NCBI GenBank assembly: GCA_030651305.1
Contig: JAUSCI010000024.1
Span: 1-64,000 of the forward strand
DNA length: 64,000 bases
Source: Sulfuritalea sp.
GTDB taxonomy: Bacteria > Pseudomonadota > Gammaproteobacteria > Burkholderiales > Rhodocyclaceae
Direction of reading: 5' to 3'
Shown here: positions 29,932 to 40,444 of the stretch, piece by piece
How positions within the stretch are numbered: position 1 is the first letter of the stretch
Layout: every line of letters starts with the position of its first letter
Notes under the pieces: generated by a model
Database searches by the model: none
Told to the model about the DNA's origin: nothing
What the model saw: the letters and a program-made list of their open reading frames with translations, nothing else
Program-made: the position numbers and the translations under genes

Positions 29932-31095
29932 ATGAACCGGGGAGCGACCGGTCGCTACGAAGTCACGATCACCGTTGGAGAAGCGGTGAGCGCCTTTGTG
30001 CCCCATCCTTTGCCGCCCGTACCACCCCTGGATTTGTCCGGCGCGCGTCAGCGCCTGCTGGAGCAGGCTCTCCTGGCCTGCGGGCGCCTGGACGGCGTCT
30101 CCGCCTTGTTGCCGGACCCGGACCTATTTCTTTACGGCTATGTGCGTCGCGAGGCCGTGTTGTCATCGCAGATCGAGGGTACCCAGTCGTCCCTGTCCGA
30201 TCTGTTGCTGTTCGAACTCGACGGAGCACCCGGCGCGCCGCTTGACGATGTCGTCGAAATTTCCAATTATGTGGCCGCTATGGATCACGCCATGGCGCGT
30301 CTGCGCGAAGGCTTTCCGCTGTCAAACCGCCTGCTGCGCGAGAGTCACGCCAAGCTTCTCGCGCGAGGTCGCGGCGCGGACAAACTGCCCGGAGAATTCC
30401 GCCGCTCGCAGAACTGGATTGGCGGCACGCGGCCGGGCAACGCGCGCTATGTGCCGCCGCCGCCCGCGTTGGTCGAAGATTGCATGGCGGCCCTGGAGCG
30501 GTTCATCCACGATGCGAAGGCACCGCTGCCCGATCTGGTCAAAGCCGCGGTCGCCCACGTCCAGTTCGAAACCATTCACCCGTTTCTTGACGGCAACGGC
30601 CGGGTTGGCAGGCTGCTGATCGCCTTGATGCTGCATCAGTCAGGGATCTTGCGCCAGCCGCTGCTTTATTTGAGCCTCTATTTCAAACAGCACCGGGATG
30701 AGTACTATCGCCTGCTTGATGCCGTTCGCCGCGAGGGCGACTGGGAAACGTGGCTCGACTTTTTCCTCGAGGGTGTGGTGCAGACCGCCGGCGCGGCGGT
30801 GGATACGGCGCACCGGCTGCTTGCCATGTTCCGCGACGACGAGCGTCGGATCGATACGCTGGGGCGCAATACCGCAAGCATACTCAAGGTCTATGCCGTT
30901 TTCAGGACTCGGCCGGTGGCCGGCATCAACGACATCGCCGCGCGCGCCGCCGTGTCGTTCCCAACCGCCGCGCGGGCAGTCGAAACCCTGGTCGGAGCCG
31001 GCATCGCGCGCGAGCTGACAGGTGGCAGGCGTAACCGGATATTCGCCTACGATCGCTATCTCGCCATGCTCAATGAAGGGACGGAGCCGCTGTGA
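29932..31095 (+). CDS. Fic family AMPylase-type protein with C-terminal winged helix
   Basis: Fic-domain protein of 387 residues. Fic enzymes transfer AMP, or sometimes other groups, to protein hydroxyls. The core motif HPFLDGNGRVGR starts at His216, complete for activity. The inhibitory helix motif SSQIEG is in the N-terminal part with Glu82, so this is a self-inhibited class II Fic. Residues about 290-375 form a winged-helix-like domain (INDIAARAAVSFPTAARAVETLV), common in DNA-associated Fic proteins. The 130-base upstream gap is AT-rich compared with its surroundings and holds repeat copy 5. No antitoxin partner is adjacent. The position between catabolic and signalling genes suggests acquisition by transfer. 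Confidence 0.88.
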   Translation: MNRGATGRYEVTITVGEAVSAFVPHPLPPVPPLDLSGARQRLLEQALLACGRLDGVSALLPDPDLFLYGYVRREAVLSSQIEGTQSSLSDLLLFELDGAPGAPLDDVVEISNYVAAMDHAMARLREGFPLSNRLLRESHAKLLARGRGADKLPGEFRRSQNWIGGTRPGNARYVPPPPALVEDCMAALERFIHDAKAPLPDLVKAAVAHVQFETIHPFLDGNGRVGRLLIALMLHQSGILRQPLLYLSLYFKQHRDEYYRLLDAVRREGDWETWLDFFLEGVVQTAGAAVDTAHRLLAMFRDDERRIDTLGRNTASILKVYAVFRTRPVAGINDIAARAAVSFPTAARAVETLVGAGIARELTGGRRNRIFAYDRYLAMLNEGTEPL

Positions 31096-31109
31096 ACGTC
31101 CGGGGGGAA

Positions 31110-31123
31110 AGTCGGCGCTGACG
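31110..31123 (+). repeat. Dispersed repeat, copy 6 (partial, intergenic)
   Basis: Only the first 14 bases (AGTCGGCGCTGACG) are kept, 15 bases after the Fic stop. It carries the same AAAGTC lead-in as copies 1, 2, 4 and 9. Confidence 0.55.
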
Positions 31124-31199
31124 CGCTTCGCGTACCTGGGATTCCGCTTCGCGGCGGGCGAGCGGAAACCCCGGCAGGCAAGGCCCGGGCAGGTAACGG

Positions 31200-31279
31200 C
31201 GAGACCGGGACTGGTTTAACCGGCACGCCTGCCTGCACCGCAACGAAATAGCTGAACGGGGTATTCGTCCGGAAATCGC
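31200..31279 (+). promoter_or_regulatory. Conserved kinase leader block, copy 2
   Basis: Nearly identical to the block before HK1 (10283-10361, minus strand). The frame [15 protein letters not shown] is open here too but ends in TGA at 31287-31289 and is not in frame with the kinase. The rest of 31096-31356 has only the partial repeat copy 6. Confidence 0.6.
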
Positions 31280-31356
31280 AAGCGTATGATCGTTTCTGTT
31301 CCCACGAAGCAAGAGTGGTCTCTACCGCGAATTCGCCAACGGACCAGGAATATGCC

Positions 31357-33543
31357 ATGAACTCGAAACACGTCCCTCCGCATTTAAGGGAGGCAGCGGA
31401 GGCGCAACTCGAACAGGCATCGGCGTCGCCCGCGCCGGCCCACTCCACTGAAGAGTTGTTGCGTGAACTCCAGGTGCATCAGATCGAACTGGAGATGCAG
31501 AACCAGGAGTTGCGTCGCGCCCAGACTGCGCTGGAAGAATCCCGCGATCGCTTTGTGGACCTCTACGATTTCGCCCCCGTGGGCTATCTCACGCTCACCG
31601 GCAACGGATTGATCGCCGAGGTCAACCTTCTCGGCGCAAACCTGCTGGGGCTGCCCCGCGAGAAACTGATCAACCGCCGTTTCGCCAGCTTTGTGTCGCC
31701 GGAAGACGGTGACCGCTGGCACCTGTATTTCTTGCGATGGCTGCAGGATGGAAATCAGGAAAGCAGCGAATTTGCGCTCCAGCGCGGTGACGGTTCGCGC
31801 TTCCACGCCCGGGTGGACTGTCTGCGCATGGTCATCAAGGGCCATGACACGGAAGTACGTATCGCACTCACCGACGTCAGCGGACGCAAGCAGGCCGAAG
31901 CAGTGCTGTTCAAGGCCGGCGCCTTGCAGCGTGCGATTTTCAGCAGCGCCAACTTTTCCAGTATCGCCACCGACGCCAAGGGGGTGATCCAGATTTTCAA
32001 CGTCGGTGCCGAACGCATGCTGGGCTACGAGGCCGCCGACGTGATGAACAAGATCACGCCAGCCGACATCTCCGATCCGCAGGAAGTGATCGCGAGGGCC
32101 ACGGCCCTGACCATCGAATTCGGCGCAACGATTACACCAGGCTTCGAGGCTCTGGTAGTCAAGGCCTCGCGCGGCATCGAGGACATCTACGAACTGACCT
32201 ATATCCGCAAGGACGGCAGCCGCTTCCCGGCGGTAGTCTCGGTCACGGCACTGCGTGATGCTGACGGCGCCATCATCGGCTACCTGCTGATCGGCATCGA
32301 CAACACTGCCCGCAAGCAGGCTGCCGAAAAGCTTGACGAATATCGCCGCCGCCTCGAAGAGCGGGCGGTTGAACTGGCGCAAGCCAAAGAGGCCGCCGAA
32401 GCCGCCAACGTCGCCAAGAGCGCCTTCCTTGCCAACATGAGCCACGAGATTCGCACCCCGCTGAACGGCATCCTCGGCATGGCGCACATCCTGCGGCGGG
32501 AAGGCGTGACGCCCACGCAGGTGGAACGCCTGGACAAGATCGACGCCGCCAGCCAGCACCTGCTCAGCATCATCAACAACATCCTCGATATCTCCAAGAT
32601 CGAAGCGGGAAAGTTCGTCCTGGACGAGGCGCCGGTCACCATCGAGAGCCTGCTGAAGAACGTTATTTCCATCCTGTCTGAACGCGTCGAGGCCAAGAGC
32701 ATCGCGTTGCGGGTCAAGACCGAGCCTTTGCCGCCCAATCTCCTTGGCGACCCGACGCGGTTGCAACAGGCTTTGCTCAACTACGCCACCAACGCTGTCA
32801 AATTCACCGAAACGGGCAGCGTGACACTGCGCATCCGCAAGCTGGAAGAGACCGGCGACCTGGTACTGCTGCGCTTCGAAGTAACGGATACCGGGATCGG
32901 CATTGCGCCCGAGGCCATGTCCCGGCTCTTCGGCGCCTTCGAGCAGGCTGACAATTCAACCGCGCGCGAGTACGGCGGCACCGGGCTCGGACTGGCGATT
33001 ACGCGGCGCCTGGCCGAGCTGATGGGCGGCGGGGCCGGTGCCGAGAGCACGCCGGGTGTCGGCAGCACCTTCTGGTTCACCGCAAGCCTGAAGAAGGGTG
33101 ACGAGGTGGTCGTAACGCAACGGGTGGAGCATGACGACGCCGAGGCGGCGATCCGGCAACACTATTGCGGGCGCCGTATTCTGGTCGCGGACGACGAGCC
33201 GATCAACCGGGAAGTGGCACAGATCCAGCTGAAGGCGGCTCGTCTGGAAGTCGACACGGCCGCCGACGGCGAGCAGGCAGTCGCCATGGCGCAGCAGAAA
33301 GCCTATGCGGCCATTCTCATGGACATGCAGATGCCGAAACTTAACGGACTCGAGGCGACGCGGCAAATACGCGAGATGCCCGGTTACCGGGAAACACCGA
33401 TCATTGCCATGACGGCGAATGCTTTTGCCGAGGACAAGGCACGCTGCTTCGAGGCCGGAATGAATGATTTCCTGATCAAGCCCTTCGACCCCGACACGCT
33501 GTTTGCGACCCTGTTGCGCGGGCTGGATCGACGCGAGGGGTAA
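31357..33543 (+). CDS. Cytoplasmic PAS hybrid histidine kinase (HK3)
   Basis: Soluble hybrid sensor kinase of 728 residues. Helical N-terminal part (1-60), PAS near 65-185, PAS near 195-320 ([26 protein letters not shown]), HisKA with His near 361 ([13 protein letters not shown]), HATPase ([25 protein letters not shown]) around 465-585, and a receiver with Asp near 655 ([13 protein letters not shown]). The ATG at 31357 has AGGAA upstream, as in HK1. The first 180 residues match HK1 while everything from HisKA to the C terminus matches HK2 (both end GLDRRE), so it looks like a recombinant of the two. Its input signal and regulator are unknown. Confidence 0.87.
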   Translation: MNSKHVPPHLREAAEAQLEQASASPAPAHSTEELLRELQVHQIELEMQNQELRRAQTALEESRDRFVDLYDFAPVGYLTLTGNGLIAEVNLLGANLLGLPREKLINRRFASFVSPEDGDRWHLYFLRWLQDGNQESSEFALQRGDGSRFHARVDCLRMVIKGHDTEVRIALTDVSGRKQAEAVLFKAGALQRAIFSSANFSSIATDAKGVIQIFNVGAERMLGYEAADVMNKITPADISDPQEVIARATALTIEFGATITPGFEALVVKASRGIEDIYELTYIRKDGSRFPAVVSVTALRDADGAIIGYLLIGIDNTARKQAAEKLDEYRRRLEERAVELAQAKEAAEAANVAKSAFLANMSHEIRTPLNGILGMAHILRREGVTPTQVERLDKIDAASQHLLSIINNILDISKIEAGKFVLDEAPVTIESLLKNVISILSERVEAKSIALRVKTEPLPPNLLGDPTRLQQALLNYATNAVKFTETGSVTLRIRKLEETGDLVLLRFEVTDTGIGIAPEAMSRLFGAFEQADNSTAREYGGTGLGLAITRRLAELMGGGAGAESTPGVGSTFWFTASLKKGDEVVVTQRVEHDDAEAAIRQHYCGRRILVADDEPINREVAQIQLKAARLEVDTAADGEQAVAMAQQKAYAAILMDMQMPKLNGLEATRQIREMPGYRETPIIAMTANAFAEDKARCFEAGMNDFLIKPFDPDTLFATLLRGLDRREG

Positions 33544-33668
33544 GAGGTGTTTGGCCCGCTTGGCGGAACACCGTTGCGCAATACGCCCACAGTAGACTTC
33601 CCTGAGGCATAATCGCCCGCAGACCCTGAACGGGCGAAAAACAACCAAATTCCCTGAGGAGATATCGG

Positions 33669-34559
33669 GTGTTGCAGCTCCTGCAATTGATCGTCAGTGG
33701 CGCCGCCATCGGTTGCATCTATGCGCTGCTCGCCCTCGGCTTCGTTCTGATCTACAAGGCCACCGAAACCGTCAATTTTGCCCAGGGCGATTTAATGATG
33801 GTGGGCGGCTTCCTCGGGTTGGCCGCCATGACCCTGATGGGCCTGCCGTTCACCTTTGCCTTTGTTCTCACCGTAGTCGCCATGGCGGTGGTCGGCATGG
33901 GCGTCGAACGCCTGGTGCTGCGTCCCCTGCTCGGCCAGCCGGCGTTTACCGTGGTGATGATGACCATCGGCATCGGCTACCTGGCACGCGGACTGGTGAC
34001 CATGATTCCCTACTGGGGCACCGAGACCCATACGCTGCCGGTGCCCTTCAAGGATGAGGTGATCTGGCTCGGCGGCGAAGGCAAGGGGCTGGTGATGTCC
34101 GTCGAGCATCTGGTGATCATCCTGGCCACCGTCGCTTTGGTCTCACTGCTGTATGTCTTCTTCCGCTACACGCGGCTCGGCATCGCCATGCAGGCGACCT
34201 CGCAGAACCAGCTCGCGGCGTTTTACATGGGCATTCCGGTACGCCGCGTGAACATGTTGATCTGGGGACTGTCCTCGGCGATCTGCGGGGTGGCCGGGCT
34301 GTTGCTGGCGCCGATCACTTTCATCCACGCCAACATGGGCTTCGTCGGCCTGAAGGCGTTTCCGGCGGCGGTGGTCGGCGGGTTCGGCAGTATTCCTGGG
34401 GCGCTGGTGGGCGGCTTGGTGATCGGCATCGTCGAGTCGCTGTCAGGTTTCTATCTGCCGGAAGGTTTCAAGGACATCGCCGCCTACGTCGTCGTGTTGG
34501 TGATGCTGGTGGTCAAGCCGAATGGCCTGTTTGGCGACAACCTCACCAAAAAAGTCTGA
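33669..34559 (+). CDS. livH: Liv-type ABC transporter permease
   Basis: Integral membrane permease of 296 residues, LivH family. It starts at GTG 33669 with GAGGAG nine bases upstream. About eight hydrophobic helices. Typical N-terminal motif GCIYALLALGFVLIYKATETVNFAQGD and C-terminal KAFPAAVVGGFGSIPGALVGGL. First gene of a transport operon: livH, livM, livG, livF, acyl-CoA ligase, binding protein. The ligase in the operon suggests the substrate is a carboxylic acid activated on entry rather than a branched-chain amino acid. No strong promoter was found in 33544-33668, which holds an imperfect GGTGTT/AACACC hairpin. Confidence 0.9.
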   Translation: MLQLLQLIVSGAAIGCIYALLALGFVLIYKATETVNFAQGDLMMVGGFLGLAAMTLMGLPFTFAFVLTVVAMAVVGMGVERLVLRPLLGQPAFTVVMMTIGIGYLARGLVTMIPYWGTETHTLPVPFKDEVIWLGGEGKGLVMSVEHLVIILATVALVSLLYVFFRYTRLGIAMQATSQNQLAAFYMGIPVRRVNMLIWGLSSAICGVAGLLLAPITFIHANMGFVGLKAFPAAVVGGFGSIPGALVGGLVIGIVESLSGFYLPEGFKDIAAYVVVLVMLVVKPNGLFGDNLTKKV

Positions 34560-34577
34560 CGAGGGACCAATACTCGC

Positions 34578-35654
34578 ATGCACTTCATTTTCAAGACCCG
34601 TTACGCGCAGGATATCAATCTGTTCCGCCATGGTGGCCAGACTTTCTGGTACGCCGCCCTGGCGTTGGCGTTGGTGGCGGCACCTTGGCTGCTTTCCGAA
34701 TACACCCTGTCGCAATTCACCTTCATCGGCATCTACGCGATTGTCTGTCTCGGCTTGATGCTGCTCGCCGGTTTTACCGGGCAGGTTTCGCTGGGCCACG
34801 CCGGCTTCCTCGCCATGGGCGCCTATACGGAAGCTTATTTGCAGGCCAACGGCTGGCCCTTCATGATTTCGCTGCCGATGTCGGCACTGGTGGCCGGGAT
34901 CACCGGCATCATGATTGGCCTGCCGGCGCTGCGGGTAAAGGGCATGTACCTGTCGATTGCGACGCTGGCCTTTGGTTTCATCCTCGAAGAAGTAGTGGTA
35001 CAAGCCGAAAGCATCACTGGCGGCAATGCCGGACGACAGGTCGGCGCGCTGATCATCGGCGGTATCAACTTCGACGACGGCGTAAATTTCTATTTCCTCG
35101 TCACCGGTATTGCCGTGCTGTGCATCCTCGGCGTGCTCAACCTGCTGCGCAGCCCGACCGGTCGCGCCTTCGTCGCGATCCGCGATTCCGAAGTATCGGC
35201 GCAGAGCATGGGCATCAACCTGGCGCACTACAAGACCACGGCCTTCGCCATTTCGGCGGCGCTGGCGGGGATTGCCGGAGCGCTCTACGCGCACAAGATC
35301 CGCATCATCACGCCCGATCAGTTCGGCTTTCTGCAGTCAATCGAGTTGCTGATGATGGTGGTGATCGGCGGCCTCGGCTCGATCCAGGGAGCGATATTCG
35401 GCCCGGCTTTCTGGTTCGTCGTGCAGCAGTTCATCGTCACCGGCAAGGACTGGCTGCCGCCGGCGATCGGCCAGCAAACCGGATTGCAGCCGACGATCTT
35501 CGGCATCATCCTGATCGCCATCGTGCTGTTCGAACCGATGGGCCTGTACGGGCGCTGGCTGAAGTTCAGGACTTTCCTGGAAATCTTTCCCTTCTATCGC
35601 AAGGGCATGTTCAAGCGGCAAAAAAGTTACATGAAATCGGAGCGCATGAAATGA
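34578..35654 (+). CDS. livM: Liv-type ABC transporter permease
   Basis: Integral membrane permease of 358 residues, LivM family. It has the LivM landmark LLAGFTGQVSLGHAGFLAMGAYTEA near residue 58 and GLGSIQGAIFGPAFW near 262, with about nine hydrophobic helices. It partners LivH. The C terminus (FYRKGMFKRQKSYMKSERMK) is basic and cytoplasmic. The stop overlaps the livG start (ATGA). Confidence 0.9.
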   Translation: MHFIFKTRYAQDINLFRHGGQTFWYAALALALVAAPWLLSEYTLSQFTFIGIYAIVCLGLMLLAGFTGQVSLGHAGFLAMGAYTEAYLQANGWPFMISLPMSALVAGITGIMIGLPALRVKGMYLSIATLAFGFILEEVVVQAESITGGNAGRQVGALIIGGINFDDGVNFYFLVTGIAVLCILGVLNLLRSPTGRAFVAIRDSEVSAQSMGINLAHYKTTAFAISAALAGIAGALYAHKIRIITPDQFGFLQSIELLMMVVIGGLGSIQGAIFGPAFWFVVQQFIVTGKDWLPPAIGQQTGLQPTIFGIILIAIVLFEPMGLYGRWLKFRTFLEIFPFYRKGMFKRQKSYMKSERMK

Positions 35655-36424
35655 CGACTCCGATGCTCGAAGCCGTCAATCTTTCCGTGCGCTTCGGCGG
35701 CCTCATGGCGGTGAACGATGTTTCGTTCAGCGTCTGGCCGAACGAGGTGTTCTCCCTGATCGGACCCAACGGCGCCGGCAAGACCACCATCTTCAACCTG
35801 ATTTCCGCGCTGTACCGGCCTACCGCGGGCGAGGTGCGCTTCGAGGGCGAAGTGATTTCACGCATGCCGCCTCATGTCGTCGCCCGCCACGGCATCGCCC
35901 GCACCTTCCAGAACATCGAGCTGTTCGAGCATGCCACCGTGTTGCAGAACCTGCTGGTCGGCCGCCATTGCCACCGGCATACCGGCTGGTGGCAGGACAT
36001 GCTGTTTACCGGTTCGGTGCGCCGCGCCGAGCTGGAGTTTCGCCGTCAGGTGGAAGAGGTCATCGAGTTCCTCGACCTGCAGCACTATCGCGACAGCATG
36101 GTGGCCGGCCTGCCCTATGGCGTGCGCAAGGTGGTCGAACTGGCGCGCGCGCTGTCGATGCGGCCACGCCTGTTGCTGCTGGACGAACCGTCTTCGGGCC
36201 TCAATACCGAAGAGACCGAGGACATGGGTTTCTGGATCGAGGACATCAAGCAAGATCTCGGCATCACCGTGATCATGGTCGAACACGACATGGGACTGGT
36301 GTCGCGCGTGTCCGACCGCGTGCTGGCGCTGAATCTGGGCGAGGTGCTGACGCTGGGCACGCCCGAGGAAGTGCAGGCGCATCCGGGGGTGATCGAGGCC
36401 TATCTGGGCGGGGTGGAGGCATGA
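35651..36424 (+). CDS. livG: Liv-type ABC transporter ATPase
   Basis: ATP-binding subunit of 257 residues, LivG family. Walker A GPNGAGKTT near residue 37, Q-loop region ARTFQNIELFEHATV near 82, signature region LPYGVRKVVELARAL (a degenerate LSGGQ, usual for LivG) near 152, Walker B LLLLDEPSSGLN near 175 and switch EHDMG near 214. The ATG at 35651 overlaps the livM stop. A hairpin of CACAGAGG units separates it from livF. Confidence 0.92.
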   Translation: MTTPMLEAVNLSVRFGGLMAVNDVSFSVWPNEVFSLIGPNGAGKTTIFNLISALYRPTAGEVRFEGEVISRMPPHVVARHGIARTFQNIELFEHATVLQNLLVGRHCHRHTGWWQDMLFTGSVRRAELEFRRQVEEVIEFLDLQHYRDSMVAGLPYGVRKVVELARALSMRPRLLLLDEPSSGLNTEETEDMGFWIEDIKQDLGITVIMVEHDMGLVSRVSDRVLALNLGEVLTLGTPEEVQAHPGVIEAYLGGVEA

Positions 36425-36441
36425 ACTTCAAAATCAAAAGA

Positions 36442-36522
36442 TTAGCCACAGAGGACACAGAGGTCACAGAGAAAACCCCTGTGAAGTTTTTCCTCTGTGT
36501 TCTCTGTGTCCTCTGTGGCTAA
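36442..36522. repeat. Intergenic inverted repeat of CACAGAGG units
   Basis: Arms 36442-36471 and 36493-36522 pair at 28 of 30 positions (starting TTAGCCACAGAGGACACAG). An inner AAAAC/GTTTT pairing extends the stem, leaving a short loop. It lies between livG and livF, 14 bases before the livF start, and could affect livF translation or mRNA decay. Confidence 0.8.
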
Positions 36523-36536
36523 AAGGTTTAGGCCTC

Positions 36537-37316
<780 letters not shown>

Positions 37317-37319
37317 GCC

Positions 37320-39188
37320 ATGTGGCAACTTGACGGCAAACGCTACTGGGCCGAGCGCGACATCGTCGTCCCCGGCAACAACCTGGCCGAGATGTTCTGG
37401 AACGCCGTGGCAATGCGCGGCGAGCGGACGCTGTTCCGCCAGAAGAAGTACGGCCTGTGGCAGAGCCTGTCGTGGAACGAGGTGGCCGCCATCGTGCGCG
37501 AAGCCGGCATGGGCCTGCTCGAACTCGGCTTCGCGGTCGGTGAGACCACCTCGATCCTCGGCAACACGCGCCAGGAATGGCTGTTTTCCGACCTTGCGGT
37601 GCTTTCCTGCGGCGGCATCAGCTCAGGCATTTATCCCACCGACGCGGCGAGCCAGGTCGAATACCTGATGCAGGACTCGAATTCGGTGGTGCTGTTCGTC
37701 GAAGACGACGAACAGCTCGACAAGGCGCTGGAAGTGCGCGAGCGGCTGCCCGGCTTGCGCAAGATCGTAGTCTGGGACATGGAAGGCCTGCGCGATCTCG
37801 ACGACGAACAGGTGATCAGTTTCGACCGTCTGCGCGAACTGGGGCGGGCGCGCCTTGCCCGTATCGGCCCCGAAGCCGCCGCCGCTGAGTGGCGCGCGCG
37901 CGTGAGTTCGCGCCGCAGCGAAGACCTGGCGATCCTGATCTACACCTCGGGCACCACCGGCAAGCCCAAGGGCGCCATGCTTTCGCATCGCAACATCCTG
38001 CAGTCGGTGCGCAGCTTCAACATGGTGATTGCCCAGGACGAGAACGACGAGCGCATGTGCTTCCTGCCGCTGTGCCATGTCGCCGAGCGCAACGGCGGCG
38101 CCTATTTCGCGATCTATACCGGGACCAAGCTGAACTTCGTCGAGAACCCCGAGACTATCCCCGAGAACGTGCGTGAAATCGCGCCGACGGTGTTCGTCGC
38201 CGTGCCGCGCGTCTGGGAAAAGTTCTATTCGGGCGTCAGCATCGCGCTCAAGGAATCGAATGCCTTCGAGCAGTGGGCCTACCGGCTCGCGATCGGCATC
38301 GGCCTGGAAAAGGTCAAGCGCTACGAGGCGCGCCAGGCCATCGGCACCTGGCTCGACGCCGCCCACTGGCTGGCTCGCGCGCTGGTGCTGAACAATGTCC
38401 GCAAGCTGATCGGCATCCACAGGAGCCGCATGCTGATCACCGGCGCCGCGCCGATTTCGCCCGACCTGGTGCGCTGGTACATGGCGCTCGGCGTACCCAT
38501 GCTGGAAGTCTGGGGCATGACCGAGACCGGCGGCGGTTCGACGGCGATGCCGATCGATCGCATCAAGCCCGGTTCGATCGGCGTGCCGGGCGAGATGAAC
38601 GAGCTCCGGCTCTCGGCCGAGGGCGAACTCATGGTGCGCGGCCCCAACGTCTTCATGGGTTACCTCAACCAGCCGGAAAAGACGGCGGAGACCATCGACG
38701 CCGAGGGCTGGCTGCATACCGGCGACGTCGGCACGGTCGATGCGGATGGCTTCTACCGCATCTCCGACCGACTCAAGGACATCATCATTACCGCCGGCGG
38801 CAAGAACATAACGCCATCCGAGCTGGAAAACCAGATCAAGTTCTCGCCCTATGTCACCGATGCCGTGGTCATTGGCGACAAGCGGCCCTACCTGGTTTGC
38901 CTGATCATGATCGATCAGGAGAACGTCGAAAAGTTCGCCCAGGACAACGATGTGCCCTTCTCCAACTACGTCAGCCTGACCCGCTCGGCGGAGGTGCAGA
39001 AGCTGATCGGCAGCGAAATCGAGCGGGTGAACCAGCAATTCGCCCGCGTCGAGCAGGTCAAGAAATTTCGCCTGATCGAGAAAAAGCTCGGCGCCGAGGA
39101 CGAGGAGTTGACCCCGACCATGAAATTGAAGCGTAAGCTAGTCAGTCAGAAATATGCCGAGTTGATCGAGTCGATGTACCGCGACTAG
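37320..39188 (+). CDS. Long-chain acyl-CoA synthetase (AMP-forming)
   Basis: AMP-dependent CoA ligase of 622 residues that activates a carboxylic acid with ATP and CoA. P-loop YTSGTTGKPKGAMLSH near residue 210, the A5 region LEVWGMTETGGGS near 395, GWLHTGDVGTVDADGFYRISDRLKDII near 465, and the late Lys-containing region ELTPTMKLKRKLV near 600. Size and the LPLCHVAERN block resemble long-chain (FadD15-like) ligases. It starts four bases after livF and precedes the binding protein gene, so transport and activation are probably coupled. The real substrate may be a long-chain, cyclic or aromatic acid. Confidence 0.88.
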   Translation: MWQLDGKRYWAERDIVVPGNNLAEMFWNAVAMRGERTLFRQKKYGLWQSLSWNEVAAIVREAGMGLLELGFAVGETTSILGNTRQEWLFSDLAVLSCGGISSGIYPTDAASQVEYLMQDSNSVVLFVEDDEQLDKALEVRERLPGLRKIVVWDMEGLRDLDDEQVISFDRLRELGRARLARIGPEAAAAEWRARVSSRRSEDLAILIYTSGTTGKPKGAMLSHRNILQSVRSFNMVIAQDENDERMCFLPLCHVAERNGGAYFAIYTGTKLNFVENPETIPENVREIAPTVFVAVPRVWEKFYSGVSIALKESNAFEQWAYRLAIGIGLEKVKRYEARQAIGTWLDAAHWLARALVLNNVRKLIGIHRSRMLITGAAPISPDLVRWYMALGVPMLEVWGMTETGGGSTAMPIDRIKPGSIGVPGEMNELRLSAEGELMVRGPNVFMGYLNQPEKTAETIDAEGWLHTGDVGTVDADGFYRISDRLKDIIITAGGKNITPSELENQIKFSPYVTDAVVIGDKRPYLVCLIMIDQENVEKFAQDNDVPFSNYVSLTRSAEVQKLIGSEIERVNQQFARVEQVKKFRLIEKKLGAEDEELTPTMKLKRKLVSQKYAELIESMYRD

Positions 39189-39233
39189 ATTGATTGCGGT
39201 GGTGGTCTTAACCAGCAAAAAGGAGAGAGCGCA

Positions 39234-40412
39234 ATGAAGGTTTACAGCAAACTGGCCGTGGCATTGTTCGCGGCCGCAGGAGTCGGCGCCGGCAGCACGG
39301 CGCTGGCCGCCGAGCAGATGGGCGTCAGCAAGAACGAGATCGTTGTCGGCACCATCCAGGATCTGTCCGGTCCGCTGGCCGGCTTCGGCAAGCCCTTGCG
39401 TTACGGCATGCAGATGCGCGTCGACGAGGTCAACGATCAAGGCGGCATCAACGGCCGCAAGCTGAAGTTCGTCGCCGAAGACAGCGGCTACGATCCGAAG
39501 AAAGGCCTGCTTGCGGCGCAGAAAATGGTGCAGCAGGACAAGCTCTTCGCCATGGTCGGCACCATCGGCACCGCGGTCAACGTCGCGACTTTCCCGACCC
39601 TGTTCGACAAAGGCGTGATGAACCTTTTTCCGCTGACGGCGGCGCGCGAAATGTACGAGCCGCTGCACAAGCTGAAGTTTTCCTTTGCCGCGCCCTATTA
39701 CACCCAGATGCGCAAGGGCATCCCCTGGATGGTCAAGGAGCGCGGCGCCAAGAAATTCTGCATCATCTACCAGGATGATGACTTCGGCACCGAGGTGCTG
39801 AAGGGTGCCGAGGACGGCCTCAAGGACATCAACATGAGCTTAGCCGAGAAGACCTCGTTCAAGCGCGGCGCCACCGATTTCTCGGCGCAAGTGTCGAAGA
39901 TGAAGGCGGCGGATTGCGACACGGTGGTGCTCGGCACCATCATTCGCGAGACCATCGGCACCATCGGCACGGCGAAGAAGATGGGCTGGAATCCAAACTT
40001 CATCGGCTCCTCGGCGGCTTATACCGACCTGATCCACAAGCTCGGCGGCAAGGCGATGGACGGACTCTATGCCTTCCATCAGGTGGCCGTGCCCTATGCC
40101 GACGACTCGTCGAAGAACGTGCGCGACTGGTTCGCTTCCTACAAGGCCAAGTTCAAGGAAGATCCCGGCCTGTTCTCTGCCTACGGCTATGTGGCAATGG
40201 ACATGTTCGTGCAGATCGCGAAAAAGACCGGGTCGAATCTGACCACCGATAACTACCTCAAGGTCCTGGAGAGCACCACCTTCAGTCGCGACATGTTCGG
40301 CAGCCCGGAATACAAGTTCACGCCAAAGCAGCACCTGGGCAACGAAAAGTCAAAGGTCGGCCAGATACAGAATGGCCGCTGGGTGGCCGTGACCGATTAT
40401 CTGAGCCTGTAA
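39234..40412 (+). CDS. Liv-type ABC transporter substrate-binding protein
   Basis: Periplasmic binding protein of 392 residues with a cleavable signal peptide (residues 1-26, ending ALAA-EQM). Type I periplasmic fold of the LivK family: GTIQDLSGPLAGFGKPLRYGMQMRVDEVNDQGGINGRKL near the start, and KAADCDTVVLGTIIRETIGTI near 225. An AGGAGAG site precedes the ATG. It completes the transport operon. A hairpin with a short T-rich tail follows at 40445-40472. The signal peptide codons AGVGAGSTA resemble the dispersed repeat but fit a normal signal sequence. Confidence 0.9.
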   Translation: MKVYSKLAVALFAAAGVGAGSTALAAEQMGVSKNEIVVGTIQDLSGPLAGFGKPLRYGMQMRVDEVNDQGGINGRKLKFVAEDSGYDPKKGLLAAQKMVQQDKLFAMVGTIGTAVNVATFPTLFDKGVMNLFPLTAAREMYEPLHKLKFSFAAPYYTQMRKGIPWMVKERGAKKFCIIYQDDDFGTEVLKGAEDGLKDINMSLAEKTSFKRGATDFSAQVSKMKAADCDTVVLGTIIRETIGTIGTAKKMGWNPNFIGSSAAYTDLIHKLGGKAMDGLYAFHQVAVPYADDSSKNVRDWFASYKAKFKEDPGLFSAYGYVAMDMFVQIAKKTGSNLTTDNYLKVLESTTFSRDMFGSPEYKFTPKQHLGNEKSKVGQIQNGRWVAVTDYLSL

Positions 40413-40444
40413 GTCTGCCCCGCACGGGCACCATGCAAGTCCGT

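Noticed and set aside
31096-31350. Open frames through the 31108-31310 leader suggesting an extra small gene.
   Set aside because: No ribosome site or start codon fits the WFNR frame, and the frame differs relative to the kinase in the two loci.
39281-39302. Repeat-like sequence in the LivK-type signal peptide (19 of 22 matches).
   Set aside because: It encodes a normal Ala/Gly signal peptide end (AGVGAGSTALAA). Similarity may be chance, so it is not counted as a copy.
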